From: Rudanella paleaurantiibacter
GTDB taxonomy: Bacteria > Bacteroidota > Bacteroidia > Cytophagales > Spirosomataceae
Length of the DNA stretch: 64,000 bases
Assembly: GCF_009184635.1 (NCBI RefSeq)
Contig: NZ_WELI01000001.1
Location: forward strand, 682,001-746,000
Direction: 5' to 3'
The translations under genes were made by a program, and so were the position numbers. Shown in pieces: positions 8,958-17,156 of this stretch. The notes under the pieces were generated by a model, which searched no databases, had not been told where the DNA came from, and worked only from the letters and a program-made list of their open reading frames with translations. Positions within the stretch are counted from its first letter, which is position 1. The number at the start of each line of letters is the position of its first letter.

Positions 8958-9971
8958 ATGATCAAGAAAACATGGGTGGTGGTTTCAATGCTGGCCGCTA
9001 CCGTCGGACTCTCGTCGTGTGCGTCCCTCGAAAATTGGTTGTACGGCGACTCCGGGTCGTCGAATTCATCGGGTCGGCAGGTGTCACGCTATGAGCAGGA
9101 CGACCGCCGAATGACGGATCGGAACGAAGACCGGCGGCAACAAAACCGCTCGGCCGATCGGAATAGGGATCGGGACGAAAACCGCCGGTGGGATGATCGA
9201 CGGTCGACCTCGGCGGGACGTTACGAGGATCGGGATAGAGATTCGTACGATCGCCGTATGGATATGGACGAAAATCGGTACAGTTATCGGTCAGACGATC
9301 GAGACCGGGATAGCCGCTCGGGAAATGAATACCGGTACAACGACGACCGGTATGGTAACCGGTACAATGATCGGGATGAGCGCTACCGCGATGATCGGTC
9401 AAGCGAGCGTGGGCTGTCCAATGACCGGTATAGTTACCGGAGCAACGACCGCCGAATGGACGGGGATGATCGCTACAGAGGTCAGTCTGGCGACCAATAT
9501 CAGGATAACCGGCGGGATGACCGTAATAGCGATAACCGCTACCGCGATGAAAATCGGGGTGGCTACGCCGATGATCGGGATTCGCGCTATGGGGATGACC
9601 GCGACCGCCGTTCGATGCGGGACGATGAGCGCCCAAATGACCGGGACCGTAACAACCGTGATAGCTTCAGCAGCGAACGGCGGCAGTTAGGCAACCGGAT
9701 TCAGGACCAACTCGACCGGATTGACCGCGATCTGCGCGATATGAAAGCCGAAGTAAAAGGCGAAAACCGTCAGGAGCGTAAACGCCGGGAGGAACGGGTG
9801 CAAGAGCTTGAAAAGAAGCAGAAGCAGCTTGAAGACCAATACAGCAAAGTGCAAAAATCGACCGAAGATGACTTCCGGCAGATTCGCCGGGAAACCAACC
9901 GGGTAGTCGATGATATAGAAGAGGCTCTGGAGAAAGCGGCTTCTGATGTGAAGAAAGAGTTGAAAAAGTAG
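8958..9971 (+). CDS. Asp/Arg/Tyr-rich lipoprotein with C-terminal coiled coil (unknown function)
   Basis: Not assigned to a known family. The 337-residue protein begins with a lipoprotein signal (MIKKTWVVVSMLAATVGLSSC, lipobox LSSC). Residues about 35-235 are almost entirely D, R, Y, N, S and G in loose repeats such as DRYRDD, RYNDRDERY and NRDRDEN, which should be disordered and strongly zwitterionic. From about residue 240 the character changes to a long heptad-like helix (RIQDQLDRIDRDLRDMKAEVKGE, then QELEKKQKQLEDQYSKVQ), probably a coiled coil. The arrangement suggests an envelope-anchored spacer or phase-separating tether, but this is inference. Repeat DNA (GATCGG/GACCGG words) may make it length-variable. 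Confidence 0.8.
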   Translation: MIKKTWVVVSMLAATVGLSSCASLENWLYGDSGSSNSSGRQVSRYEQDDRRMTDRNEDRRQQNRSADRNRDRDENRRWDDRRSTSAGRYEDRDRDSYDRRMDMDENRYSYRSDDRDRDSRSGNEYRYNDDRYGNRYNDRDERYRDDRSSERGLSNDRYSYRSNDRRMDGDDRYRGQSGDQYQDNRRDDRNSDNRYRDENRGGYADDRDSRYGDDRDRRSMRDDERPNDRDRNNRDSFSSERRQLGNRIQDQLDRIDRDLRDMKAEVKGENRQERKRREERVQELEKKQKQLEDQYSKVQKSTEDDFRQIRRETNRVVDDIEEALEKAASDVKKELKK

Positions 9972-10084
9972 AGGGTTGATTGCACTCCCCAGACAGTGGG
10001 CAAACACCAGCCAACAGAAGACAGCGGACTTAGCTAACTTTGTCACATTGTTCACTGTTCGTTGGTGGTTGCTCACCTTTTTTT

Positions 10085-10597
10085 ATGATTCTTCCTGTTC
10101 GGGGTATTCGGCCCCAGTTTGGCGAAAACTGTTGGTTAGCGCCCAACGCAACTCTGGTTGGCGATGTGGTCATGGGCCGCGACTGCACCGTGTGGTTCAA
10201 TGCCGTGGTTCGGGGTGATGTAAACAGCATCCGTATCGGCGACCGCGTTAATATTCAGGATGGGGCCGTGATTCACTGCACTTACCAGAAAACGGCCACC
10301 ACAATCGGCAATCAGGTATCTATCGCCCACAACGCCATTGTGCACGGCTGTACCATTGAAGACAATGTTCTGATTGGTATGGGAGCCATTGTGATGGATG
10401 GGGCCGTGATTGGTACGGGCAGTATTGTGGCTGCCGGGGCTATTGTGACCCAAAATACGGTGGTGCCGCCCGGCAGTATTTATGCTGGCAACCCCGCCCG
10501 GTTCCTGAAGGCCGTCAGCCCCGAAGCTGCCGAAGTGTTTGCCCGCACGGCCAATAACTACGTGATGTACGCCGGATGGTTTAAAGACGAAGCGTAA
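10085..10597 (+). CDS. Gamma-carbonic-anhydrase-like left-handed beta-helix protein
   Basis: The 170-residue protein shows the hexapeptide repeats of the gamma-class carbonic anhydrase/PaaY/YrdA group. Examples are RIGDRVNIQDGAVIHC, ATTIGNQVSIAHNAIVHG and CTIEDNVLIGMGAIVMDG, with the zinc-ligand-type histidines in VIHC, IAHNAIVHG. The ATG at 10085 gives MILPVRGIRPQFGENCWLAPNATLVGDV, the family start; an upstream in-frame ATG at 10040 would add 15 residues that do not match. Members are trimeric and cytoplasmic; many lack demonstrated anhydrase activity. It is followed 107 bp later by the patatin gene. Confidence 0.9.
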   Translation: MILPVRGIRPQFGENCWLAPNATLVGDVVMGRDCTVWFNAVVRGDVNSIRIGDRVNIQDGAVIHCTYQKTATTIGNQVSIAHNAIVHGCTIEDNVLIGMGAIVMDGAVIGTGSIVAAGAIVTQNTVVPPGSIYAGNPARFLKAVSPEAAEVFARTANNYVMYAGWFKDEA

Positions 10598-10703
10598 GGC
10601 GCGGACGGTCTGGGTCGAAGGTGTGCTGCTGCCCGCCAAAACGGGAATTTTCCCGTCGGTTTTCTTCGGAAAAGAGTGGTATTTAGCAGAAACCTTCACA
10701 ACC

Positions 10704-12389
10704 ATGCTACCGCTAACTTCGTCCGAATCTGTTTTTACCCGAATCGCCCTCAGTATGTCGGGGGGCGGTTTCCGGGCGGCCGCCTACAGTCTGGGTACCC
10801 TCAGCGCCCTGCACAAACTCGGCCTGCTCGACCGCGTACACATGCTCTCAACTATTTCGGGGGGTACGTTTACGGGTATGTACTACGCTATGCGCCGGAA
10901 GCAGGGCGCCGACTTCGAAACCATTTATCGGGAGTTTTCGGCCCTGCTCGAAAGTGACAGTATCCTGCCCAATGCCCTCCAGTCGTGGCAACAGACCATT
11001 GGGTCGGGGAGCCGTGATTACAAACTAATCCGGGCCTTTGCCGATGAGTACCACCAAAGCCTGTTTGGCAAGCAAACCTTCGATTTATTCTGGCAACCCG
11101 ACCCCGCCGGCGCTCCGCCGTTTCCGTTGCAGAGTTTGATATTCGGAGCCACCGAGTTGTACACCGGCGTAGCGTTTCGGTTTCAGTACGCTCAATTTCC
11201 TACCGAGCAGTACACTGACCGCTGGGGCAAACAGCGCGATAATTTCTTGATTGGTAACGGCAACGTACACATTTTGCCCCAACGGGCCCGCGCCCTGCGG
11301 TTGGCCGATATCGTGGCCTCGTCGTCGTGCTTTCCGGTGGGCTTCGAGCCACTCGAATTCCCGGCCGATTACCCCGGTCAGCCGGCTGCAAGTCCGCTGT
11401 TTATGGGGCAAAACGAGGCCCCACTCAGCCTGACCTCGCTGGCTATTGTCGACGGGGGCGTGTACGACAATCAGGGTATCGAGGGGCTACTGCTGGCCAA
11501 CCGCCGGAACCGGGCCTACTGTGCGTCGCCAGAAGGGAAAAAGGCTCAGGAAGACGGAAAACCTCTGCCTGAACCAAGCACCGTGTTTTTGATTGCCGAC
11601 GTTGCGAGCGCCGAAACCGACCTGTACGAGGGCGTAGGCCCGGCTCCGCTGCGGGGCTCCGACAACGCGCTGGGGCAATGGGGCCGCACCTTTGAAACGC
11701 TCAAATGGGCCCTGGTGGGGTTGCTGATGGTGGGCGTGCTGATTCCGCTGGGGTACGGCCGAGCCAGTTTTCTGTCGGGAATGCTGGTAGGTATATCGGC
11801 GGTGGGGATTCTCCTGATTTTGCTGGGTCAGCGGTTGTGGACGTGGTTTTCGGATCTATTCCGCAACGCAGATGCTCGAATCCATGCGTTGGCTATTCCG
11901 CCCCTGCTCACGCTCACCATTTCGCAACTGGGGTATCTGCTTAAAATTCGGGCCAAAACGGCCTTTACGTTGCTTCTTTCGGTGTTTTTACGCCGGGTGC
12001 GGAGCCTCAACTACGATCTGCTTTACACCGACGAAGAAGGCGATGCCCAGCCCCAGGCGAATGTGTTGCCGAGCATTGTGGGTAGTATTTTGCGGGACTA
12101 CGAAAACCCTAATTTTCGGGACCAACTGCGCCCTGTGTACGAGACCGTGCTGACAGCGAGCAAAATGCCCACAACCCTCTGGTGGCTGAACGACAAGTTT
12201 CGGTACAAAGCGCTGGTCGAAAGTGGCGAGATTACGCTGGCGTGGCGCATCATGCGTTTTTTTGCCCGGCGCGAGCGCCAGAACCAGAAAGCCCGCAAGG
12301 ATGGAAAGCCTGAGCCATACCCCATTCACCCCGACGACCGGCGGGTATGGGAAGCCGCCGAAAAGCTGTTCAGGCAATACGCTGGATGA
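10704..12389 (+). CDS. Patatin-like phospholipase with hydrophobic central insert
   Basis: The 561-residue protein has the patatin oxyanion motif SGGGFRA (residues 19-25). The probable nucleophile is Ser52 in TISGG, a GxSxG variant, and the catalytic Asp250 sits in VDGGVYDNQG, so the Ser-Asp dyad is intact. Two hydrophobic segments (about 333-352, 363-385) split the hydrolase from a C-terminal region and suggest membrane attachment. It would hydrolyse acyl esters of phospholipids or lipids. The ATG at 10704 was chosen because the patatin core starts just after it; an in-frame codon at 10623 would add residues of poor character. Apparently monocistronic, followed by a terminator-like hairpin. 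Confidence 0.88.
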   Translation: MLPLTSSESVFTRIALSMSGGGFRAAAYSLGTLSALHKLGLLDRVHMLSTISGGTFTGMYYAMRRKQGADFETIYREFSALLESDSILPNALQSWQQTIGSGSRDYKLIRAFADEYHQSLFGKQTFDLFWQPDPAGAPPFPLQSLIFGATELYTGVAFRFQYAQFPTEQYTDRWGKQRDNFLIGNGNVHILPQRARALRLADIVASSSCFPVGFEPLEFPADYPGQPAASPLFMGQNEAPLSLTSLAIVDGGVYDNQGIEGLLLANRRNRAYCASPEGKKAQEDGKPLPEPSTVFLIADVASAETDLYEGVGPAPLRGSDNALGQWGRTFETLKWALVGLLMVGVLIPLGYGRASFLSGMLVGISAVGILLILLGQRLWTWFSDLFRNADARIHALAIPPLLTLTISQLGYLLKIRAKTAFTLLLSVFLRRVRSLNYDLLYTDEEGDAQPQANVLPSIVGSILRDYENPNFRDQLRPVYETVLTASKMPTTLWWLNDKFRYKALVESGEITLAWRIMRFFARRERQNQKARKDGKPEPYPIHPDDRRVWEAAEKLFRQYAG

Positions 12390-12390
12390 C

Positions 12391-12443
12391 AGGTTTTTAC
12401 TCCCTGCCGGTGGTCGCAGACCCCGGCAGTGGAGTAAAAACCT
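12391..12443. terminator. Terminator-like hairpin after the patatin gene
   Basis: Arms 12391-12410 and 12423-12443 pair almost completely (AGGTTTTTACTCC and TGCCGG blocks), one base bulged. It begins one base after the stop codon. Confidence 0.75.
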
Positions 12444-12566
12444 ACTCTCGACTACCGCCAGGGGTTTGGGTTAACTGATTGGCTCTCCTGTTCAGGGCCT
12501 TCAGAAGCCATCAGCTAACGTGAATTATGGATAATTTGTATTGCATCTAATTGTTTAACAAATGTT

Positions 12567-12673
12567 TGCTGACGCCAGGGCCTTCGACAGGCTAAACCGC
12601 ACGCGGTCCGGGCTGACATTCGGCTTGAAAGTCCCCAGTCAGCCTGAGCCTGTCGAAGGCCCTGGCGTCAGCA
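12567..12673. repeat. 27-bp perfect inverted repeat with CCTTCGACAGGCT core
   Basis: Arms 12567-12593 and 12647-12673 are perfect complements around a 53-nt centre. Weaker outer pairing (AACGTGAATTAT near 12518, ATAATTCACGTT near 12680) extends the structure to almost the whole gap. The core word CCTTCGACAGGCT resembles palindromic intergenic elements I recall from many Bacteroidota genomes. The gap 12390-12704 holds no gene. Confidence 0.8.
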
Positions 12674-12704
12674 TTTATGCATAATTCACGTTAAATACTG
12701 AGAA

Positions 12705-13334
12705 TTACTGCATTTCCCGGCGGGCGTTGATAAACCCACGAATCACTGTAAACGTAGTGATAGCCAGGAAGAACAGGATGATGTAATGGACGTAGTCGAT
12801 AATCCACGGGAATTTCTCCCCGAAGTAATAGCCGCCCCCCACCAGCGAACCTACCCAGATAGCTCCACCAAGCACGTTGTACAGCATAAAATAGCTGAAA
12901 TTCATGTGGATGATGCCCGACAGGAGAGGGGCAAACGTGCGTACCACGGGCAGAAAACGGGCAATGATGAGCGTGCGGCTCCCGTATTTTTCGAAGTACT
13001 GCCGGGTGGTGTCGATATGCTTTTTCTTGAACAGTAAGCCATCGGGTCGGTTCTGAATCCGGGCCCCGAAAAAGTAACCCGTGCCGTACCCAATGAGCGA
13101 ACCTACTACGGCCGCCCCGAAAATACAGAGCAGCAGCATCCAGAGCGGTACTGCGAGTAGTTTGGTGCCCGCAAACACGCCCGAGAGAAACAGGAGGTAA
13201 TCGCCCGGAAGGAAAAAGCCGAAAATGACCCCGTTTTCGATTAGAATAATGAGCGTGATAAGCACCAGACCGCCCGTACGGATGATCTCTTCGGAATTGA
13301 GTAGGTAGCGGAAAAATTCAAGTAGTTGATCCAT
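12705..13334 (-). CDS. DedA family (SNARE-associated/VTT) membrane protein
   Basis: The 209-residue integral membrane protein begins MDQLLEFFRYLLNSEEIIRTGG. It shows the DedA hallmarks: an FLPGDYLLFLSGVFAG segment, GYGTGYFFGARIQ, and the signature RFLPVVRTFAPLLSGIIHMNF in the re-entrant loop. DedA/VTT proteins act as lipid scramblases or flippases (undecaprenyl phosphate or phosphatidylethanolamine) and affect envelope integrity. At least four hydrophobic spans are visible. It is on the same strand as the ABC-F gene upstream but separated by a low-complexity palindromic element. The exact lipid substrate cannot be told from the sequence. Confidence 0.93.
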   Translation of the reverse strand: MDQLLEFFRYLLNSEEIIRTGGLVLITLIILIENGVIFGFFLPGDYLLFLSGVFAGTKLLAVPLWMLLLCIFGAAVVGSLIGYGTGYFFGARIQNRPDGLLFKKKHIDTTRQYFEKYGSRTLIIARFLPVVRTFAPLLSGIIHMNFSYFMLYNVLGGAIWVGSLVGGGYYFGEKFPWIIDYVHYIILFFLAITTFTVIRGFINARREMQ

Positions 13335-13438
13335 GGTGAATGAGTGAATGAGCGATTGAGTGAATGAGTGAATACACGGCCGGCAGGGATTGAATTAGCC
13401 AGGTCATTCACACATTTGCTCATTCACTCAATCGCTGA
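13335..13438. repeat. Low-complexity palindromic spacer (GAGTGAATGAGCGATTGAG type)
   Basis: The whole gap between the ABC-F stop and the DedA start consists of TGAGTGAATGAGCGATTGAG-like words on the left and their complements on the right (CTCATTCACTCAATCGCT). Read on the minus strand, CACTCATTCACC directly precedes the DedA ATG. Related spacers occur before folA and around susC/susD. Confidence 0.75.
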
Positions 13439-15328
13439 TTAAGCATACTCCGCCAGTTCGAGCCAGCGGTCTGATTTGGTGGTAATTAATGCGTCGAGCT
13501 GCCCAATTTCGTTCGCCCAGGCCGTCAGTTGTTCATGATGACCCCCGGTGTTGAGCAGTTCGGTAAGTTCGGCTTTCCGTTGTTCGAGTTCGGCAATCTC
13601 GGTTTCGAGCGTTTCGTATTCACGCTGCTCTTTAAACGAAAGCCGTTTTTTGACCTCCGGGGCCTTTGCCTGCGTAACGACGGGGGCTGCGTTTTGGTTT
13701 GTCGACCGGCCCGCATTTGGGGCAGATGGCTGAACTTTGGTGACACGCGGCTGTTTGTCGCGCCACTCGCGGTAGTCGGTGTAGTTGCCGGGGTAATCGC
13801 GCACTTTGCCTTCGCCCTCCAGCACAAACACGTGGTCGACGAGCCGGTCCATGAAGTAGCGGTCGTGTGTTACGATCAGGATACAGCCGGGGAAATTGAG
13901 CAAAAACTCCTCCAGTACGTTGAGCGTTGTGATGTCGAGGTCGTTGGTGGGTTCGTCCAGAATGAGAAAGTTCGGGTTCTGCACCAGCACCAGCAGGAGT
14001 TGAAGCCGCCGTTTTTCGCCCCCGCTTAGCTTGGCTACGTAGTCGTACTGCTTTTGCCGGTCGAACAGAAAATGGTGGAGCAACTGACTGGCCGTTACGG
14101 TCTCGCCCGAAGCCAGTTTCATCACTTCGGCCACGTCCTGCACCACGTCGATCACGCGCTGATTTTCGGGAATGCTGATTTCTGACTGGGTGTAGTACCC
14201 AAACCGCACGGTGCCGCCCGTCGCGATTTTGCCCGAGTCGGGCCGGGTTTGGCCGGTAATCATCTCCAACAGGGTGGTTTTACCCATGCCGTTTTTCCCG
14301 ATCAGGCCCACCCGGTCGAGCCGTTTGAAGGTGTACGTGAAGTGGTCGAGCAAAACCTTTTCGCCGTAGCGTTTGCTCAGGTTTTCGACCTCCAGAATCT
14401 TGCTGCCGAGCCGGGCCGTGCGCAGGTTCAGTTCCAGCTCACCGCCTTTCCCCTTGCCACTCACTTTTTCCTGCAACTCGCCAAAGGCATCCTCGCGGTA
14501 CTTGGCTTTGGTGCCCCGTGCCTTCGGTTGCCGACGCATCCATTCCAGCTCGCGCCGAAACAGGTTCCGGTCTTTTTCGAGTTCGGCCGCCTGCATCTCC
14601 TGCCGCTCAGCTTTTTTCTCCAGAAAGTACGCGTAGTTGCCTTTGTAGCTGTACAGTTGGCCCCCGTCGAGTTCCACAATCTGGTTGCAAACAGCATCGA
14701 GAAAATACCGGTCGTGCGAGACCATCAGCAGCGTGCCGTTGTTGGTGTTGAGGTAGCCTTCGAGGTATTCGATGGCTTCCAGGTCGAGGTGGTTGGTCGG
14801 TTCGTCGAGAATCAGCAGGTCGGGGTTCTGAATAAGTACCCGCGCCAGAGCCACCCGCTTACGCTGCCCGCCCGAGAGCGTGCTCACCGATTGGTCGACG
14901 TCGTGAATACCCAGTTCGCCCAGCATCTGCCGAAGTTGCGACTCATAGTCCCAGGCTTCCAGTTTTTCCATCTGCGCCATGGCCCGTTCGAGAGCTACGG
15001 CATCGCCCGAGTTGAGGGCTTTCTCGTAGGCCCGCACGGCTTCGAGCTGCACACTCTCGCCCGAGAGCACCTCCTCCATTACGGAGAGGGCCTCGTTGAG
15101 GGCCGGTTGCTGGTCGAGGTAACCCACGCTGATGTCTTTCCGCACACTCACGAGCCCATCGTCGGGGGGGAGGGCGCCGGCCAGAACAGAGAGCAAGGTG
15201 GTTTTTCCGGAGCCGTTGGCCCCGACAATCGCGACTTTATCGCCCCGGTTAATGCCAAAATTGACATTCCGAAACAGGGTACGGTCGCCGTATGTTTTGG
15301 TTAAGTTCTCGGCTGAGAGATAATTCAT
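13439..15328 (-). CDS. ABC-F family ATPase (Uup-like)
   Basis: The 629-residue soluble protein has two ATP-binding cassettes and no membrane domain. The first Walker A GANGSGKT is at 36-43, with signature LSGGQRKRVALARVL and Walker B LLILDEPTNHLDL. The second Walker A GKNGMGKTT is near 341-349, with LSGGEKRRLQLLLVL and FLILDEPTNDLDI. A charged linker (EKKAERQEMQAAELEKDRN) joins them, and a C-terminal coiled coil (YETLETEIAELEQRKAELTELL) is typical of Uup, which acts on ribosomes or DNA intermediates. The ATG at 15328 gives MNYLSAENLTKTYGDRTLF; codons upstream to 15421 do not fit the family. Downstream lies DedA after a palindromic spacer. Confidence 0.94.
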   Translation of the reverse strand: MNYLSAENLTKTYGDRTLFRNVNFGINRGDKVAIVGANGSGKTTLLSVLAGALPPDDGLVSVRKDISVGYLDQQPALNEALSVMEEVLSGESVQLEAVRAYEKALNSGDAVALERAMAQMEKLEAWDYESQLRQMLGELGIHDVDQSVSTLSGGQRKRVALARVLIQNPDLLILDEPTNHLDLEAIEYLEGYLNTNNGTLLMVSHDRYFLDAVCNQIVELDGGQLYSYKGNYAYFLEKKAERQEMQAAELEKDRNLFRRELEWMRRQPKARGTKAKYREDAFGELQEKVSGKGKGGELELNLRTARLGSKILEVENLSKRYGEKVLLDHFTYTFKRLDRVGLIGKNGMGKTTLLEMITGQTRPDSGKIATGGTVRFGYYTQSEISIPENQRVIDVVQDVAEVMKLASGETVTASQLLHHFLFDRQKQYDYVAKLSGGEKRRLQLLLVLVQNPNFLILDEPTNDLDITTLNVLEEFLLNFPGCILIVTHDRYFMDRLVDHVFVLEGEGKVRDYPGNYTDYREWRDKQPRVTKVQPSAPNAGRSTNQNAAPVVTQAKAPEVKKRLSFKEQREYETLETEIAELEQRKAELTELLNTGGHHEQLTAWANEIGQLDALITTKSDRWLELAEYA

Positions 15329-15489
15329 AACAGACTGATGAGCGCGCCGTTTGGGCCGATACCCCGCCCGAATAAACGGGGTTGGTTGGGGATAGCCCGC
15401 GCGCCCTTGTATTTTAGGCAAAGGTACAACAAGGAAATCAGTCGTACTTTTATCTTTAATGGGAACAAACCTGAATGTATATCAACGGC

Positions 15490-16542
15490 ATGATTCGTAC
15501 CCCTATGTTTGCCCGAAAACTTCTGTTTTCGCTTTCGCTTGCTCACACCGTCGCTTTTTGTGTAGCCCAAACCAAACCCACCCCGGCCCCGTCGGCCGCT
15601 CCGGTTGTTACCGACCATAAATCGTACACCCAGGCCATCAGTGGCAGTAATCAGGTGTATCCGATGGTGGCTATTCCGGGTGGTGAGTTTATGATGGGTA
15701 GCCCCGCCACCGAAAAAGGCCGCAAAGCCGACGAGGGGCCGCAACACAAAGTGAAGATTGAGCCATTCTGGATGGGGCAGTACGAAGTTACCTGGGATAT
15801 TTACGACCTGTTCACGACTAAAAATATCGAGAAAGAAATGGCGGCCCGCTACCCCGAAGGAGCCGACCTGAGCAAGACCGACGCCAGCACGCGTCCCAGC
15901 CCGTCGTACGTAGATATGTCGTTTGGCATGGGCCGGTCGGGGTATCCGGCCATCAACATGACCCAGTATGCGGCTATTAAATTCTGCGCGTGGCTGTACG
16001 ACAAGACCGGCATTTTTTACCGGCTCCCCACCGAAGCCGAGTGGGAGTATGCCTGCCGGGCCAACACCAAAACTCCGTACTCGTTCGGGGCCGACCCGAA
16101 ACTGCTGAGCCAGTATGCCGTGTATAAAGTCAATAGCGATGGCGGCTACAAAAAAATCGGGACGAAGAAGCCCAACCCCTGGGGCCTGCACGACATGCAC
16201 GGTAACGTGATGGAGTGGACCAAAGACCAGTACATTCCGAACTATTACGCCCAAAAAGCGAGTGGCAAAGTGAATGAACCGTTTGCACCCACCACCAAGC
16301 TGTATCCGAACTCGGTGCGCGGAGGCTCGTGGGACGACGATGCCCTGCTGCTCCGCTCGGCGGCCCGCGTCGGCTCCGACCCGGCCTGGAAAGTAATTGA
16401 CCCACAAAGCCCTAAATCTGACTGGTGGATGACTTCGGCTTCGTTTTGTGGCTTCCGAATTGTGCGGCCTGTGACCCCGCCCAGCCCTGAAGAAATCCGG
16501 GCGTATTACGACATTAAGCCCATCAAGGACTTCGGATTTTAA
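15490..16542 (+). CDS. Exported formylglycine-generating-enzyme-like (FGE-sulfatase domain) protein
   Basis: The roughly 350-residue protein has a signal peptide (FARKLLFSLSLAHTVAFCVAQ) and a full FGE/SUMF1 fold. Motifs are MVAIPGGEFMMGSP, GPQHKVKIEPFWMGQYEVTWD, YRLPTEAEWEYACRAN, GLHDMHGNVMEWTKD and VRGGSWDDDALLLRSAAR. The paired active-site cysteines of true FGE, which follow GGSW, are absent (GGSWDDDALLL), so oxygen-dependent sulfatase maturation is unlikely. A non-FGE member of the superfamily is more probable. The start is one of three in-frame ATGs (15475, 15490, 15505). No sulfatase gene is adjacent. Confidence 0.87.
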   Translation: MIRTPMFARKLLFSLSLAHTVAFCVAQTKPTPAPSAAPVVTDHKSYTQAISGSNQVYPMVAIPGGEFMMGSPATEKGRKADEGPQHKVKIEPFWMGQYEVTWDIYDLFTTKNIEKEMAARYPEGADLSKTDASTRPSPSYVDMSFGMGRSGYPAINMTQYAAIKFCAWLYDKTGIFYRLPTEAEWEYACRANTKTPYSFGADPKLLSQYAVYKVNSDGGYKKIGTKKPNPWGLHDMHGNVMEWTKDQYIPNYYAQKASGKVNEPFAPTTKLYPNSVRGGSWDDDALLLRSAARVGSDPAWKVIDPQSPKSDWWMTSASFCGFRIVRPVTPPSPEEIRAYYDIKPIKDFGF

Positions 16543-16661
16543 GCCGCCAAAAGCCTTCTCAACGTACTCAGGCCCGGATTGGTATGCTCCTGGAAGATAC
16601 CATGCGCTAATTTTTTTTGCCTAAGCCAACGGGTTTGGCCGTTGTAGCGACAAACCAAAAA

Positions 16662-17063
16662 ATGCCAATGCCTATGGACAGCAGCCTTACGAATGGTCAG
16701 TTAGCCGCCTTGATTCTGCGGATTGGGTTGGGTGTCAATATGCTTCTGCACGGAGCGGTGCGCTTACCCAACCTCTCGGCTACGGTGGAGAAAATGGCGG
16801 CTGGGTTTGCGGGTACAATCTTGCCCGACATGGTCACGAAGGGGTTTCTGTACAGCGTGAGCTTTATCGAAATTCTGATTGGGCTGGCCATTTTGATCGG
16901 GGGGCCGTTTGGCCGGTGGGGGTATTTTGCCGGTGGCCTGCTGATGACGGCCCTCATGTTTGGCACGTCGCTCAAAATGGATTGGGCTACGGTAGCCACG
17001 CAGGTTGTGTACCTCATTGCATTTTACTTAGCCCTGAATCATACGCCAAATCAACGGAGTTAA
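16662..17063 (+). CDS. DoxX family membrane protein
   Basis: The 133-residue protein is mostly four hydrophobic helices: LAALILRIGLGVNMLLHGAV, the GFLYSVSFIEILIGLAILIGG span, a glycine-rich third helix, and QVVYLIAFYLALNH. R-x-x-LG-x-x-MLxHG in helix 1 and the E in FIEILIGLAIL match the DoxX pattern. DoxX-type proteins are linked to quinone or thiol redox at the membrane, but no specific activity can be given. ATGs at 16662, 16668 and 16674 all work; an upstream TTG at 16617 would add uncharacteristic residues. It is convergent with the TonB receptor gene. Confidence 0.83.
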   Translation: MPMPMDSSLTNGQLAALILRIGLGVNMLLHGAVRLPNLSATVEKMAAGFAGTILPDMVTKGFLYSVSFIEILIGLAILIGGPFGRWGYFAGGLLMTALMFGTSLKMDWATVATQVVYLIAFYLALNHTPNQRS

Positions 17064-17156
17064 AAGCGATGAGCGATGAGCGATGAGCGATGAACGATGA
17101 GTGATGAGCTTCGTGCGCCAGCAAACTCATCGTTTATCGCTCATCGTTCATCGCTT
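17064..17156. repeat. GATGAGC-type tandem and inverted repeat between convergent genes
   Basis: Left half: six heptad-like GATGAGC/GATGAAC/GATGAGT units from about 17068 to 17110. Right half: complementary ATCGCTCATCGTTCATCGC. The two halves can fold into one long hairpin between the DoxX stop and the TonB receptor stop, fitting a bidirectional terminator. Confidence 0.75.

Noticed and set aside
9080-9660. Possible CRISPR or minisatellite in the D/R-rich gene
   Set aside because: Repeat words (GATCGG, GACCGG) are short, irregular and in frame, giving a coding low-complexity region; no fixed repeat/spacer pattern.
10851-10880. Apparent loss of the patatin nucleophile (GGTFTG instead of GGSxG)
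   Set aside because: Aligning TISGG with GxSxG places Ser52 as nucleophile two residues earlier, so the dyad with Asp250 is intact.
12518-12691. Insertion-sequence end pair
   Set aside because: The inverted repeats flank no transposase gene and no clear target duplication; more like a REP-type element.
14249-15304. Long plus-strand frame opposite the ABC-F gene (351 codons)
   Set aside because: Antisense to an unambiguous ABC-F ATPase; no recognisable domain.
15325-16407. Long minus-strand frame opposite the FGE-like gene (360 codons)
   Set aside because: Shadow of a gene with clear FGE motifs; no start context or domain.
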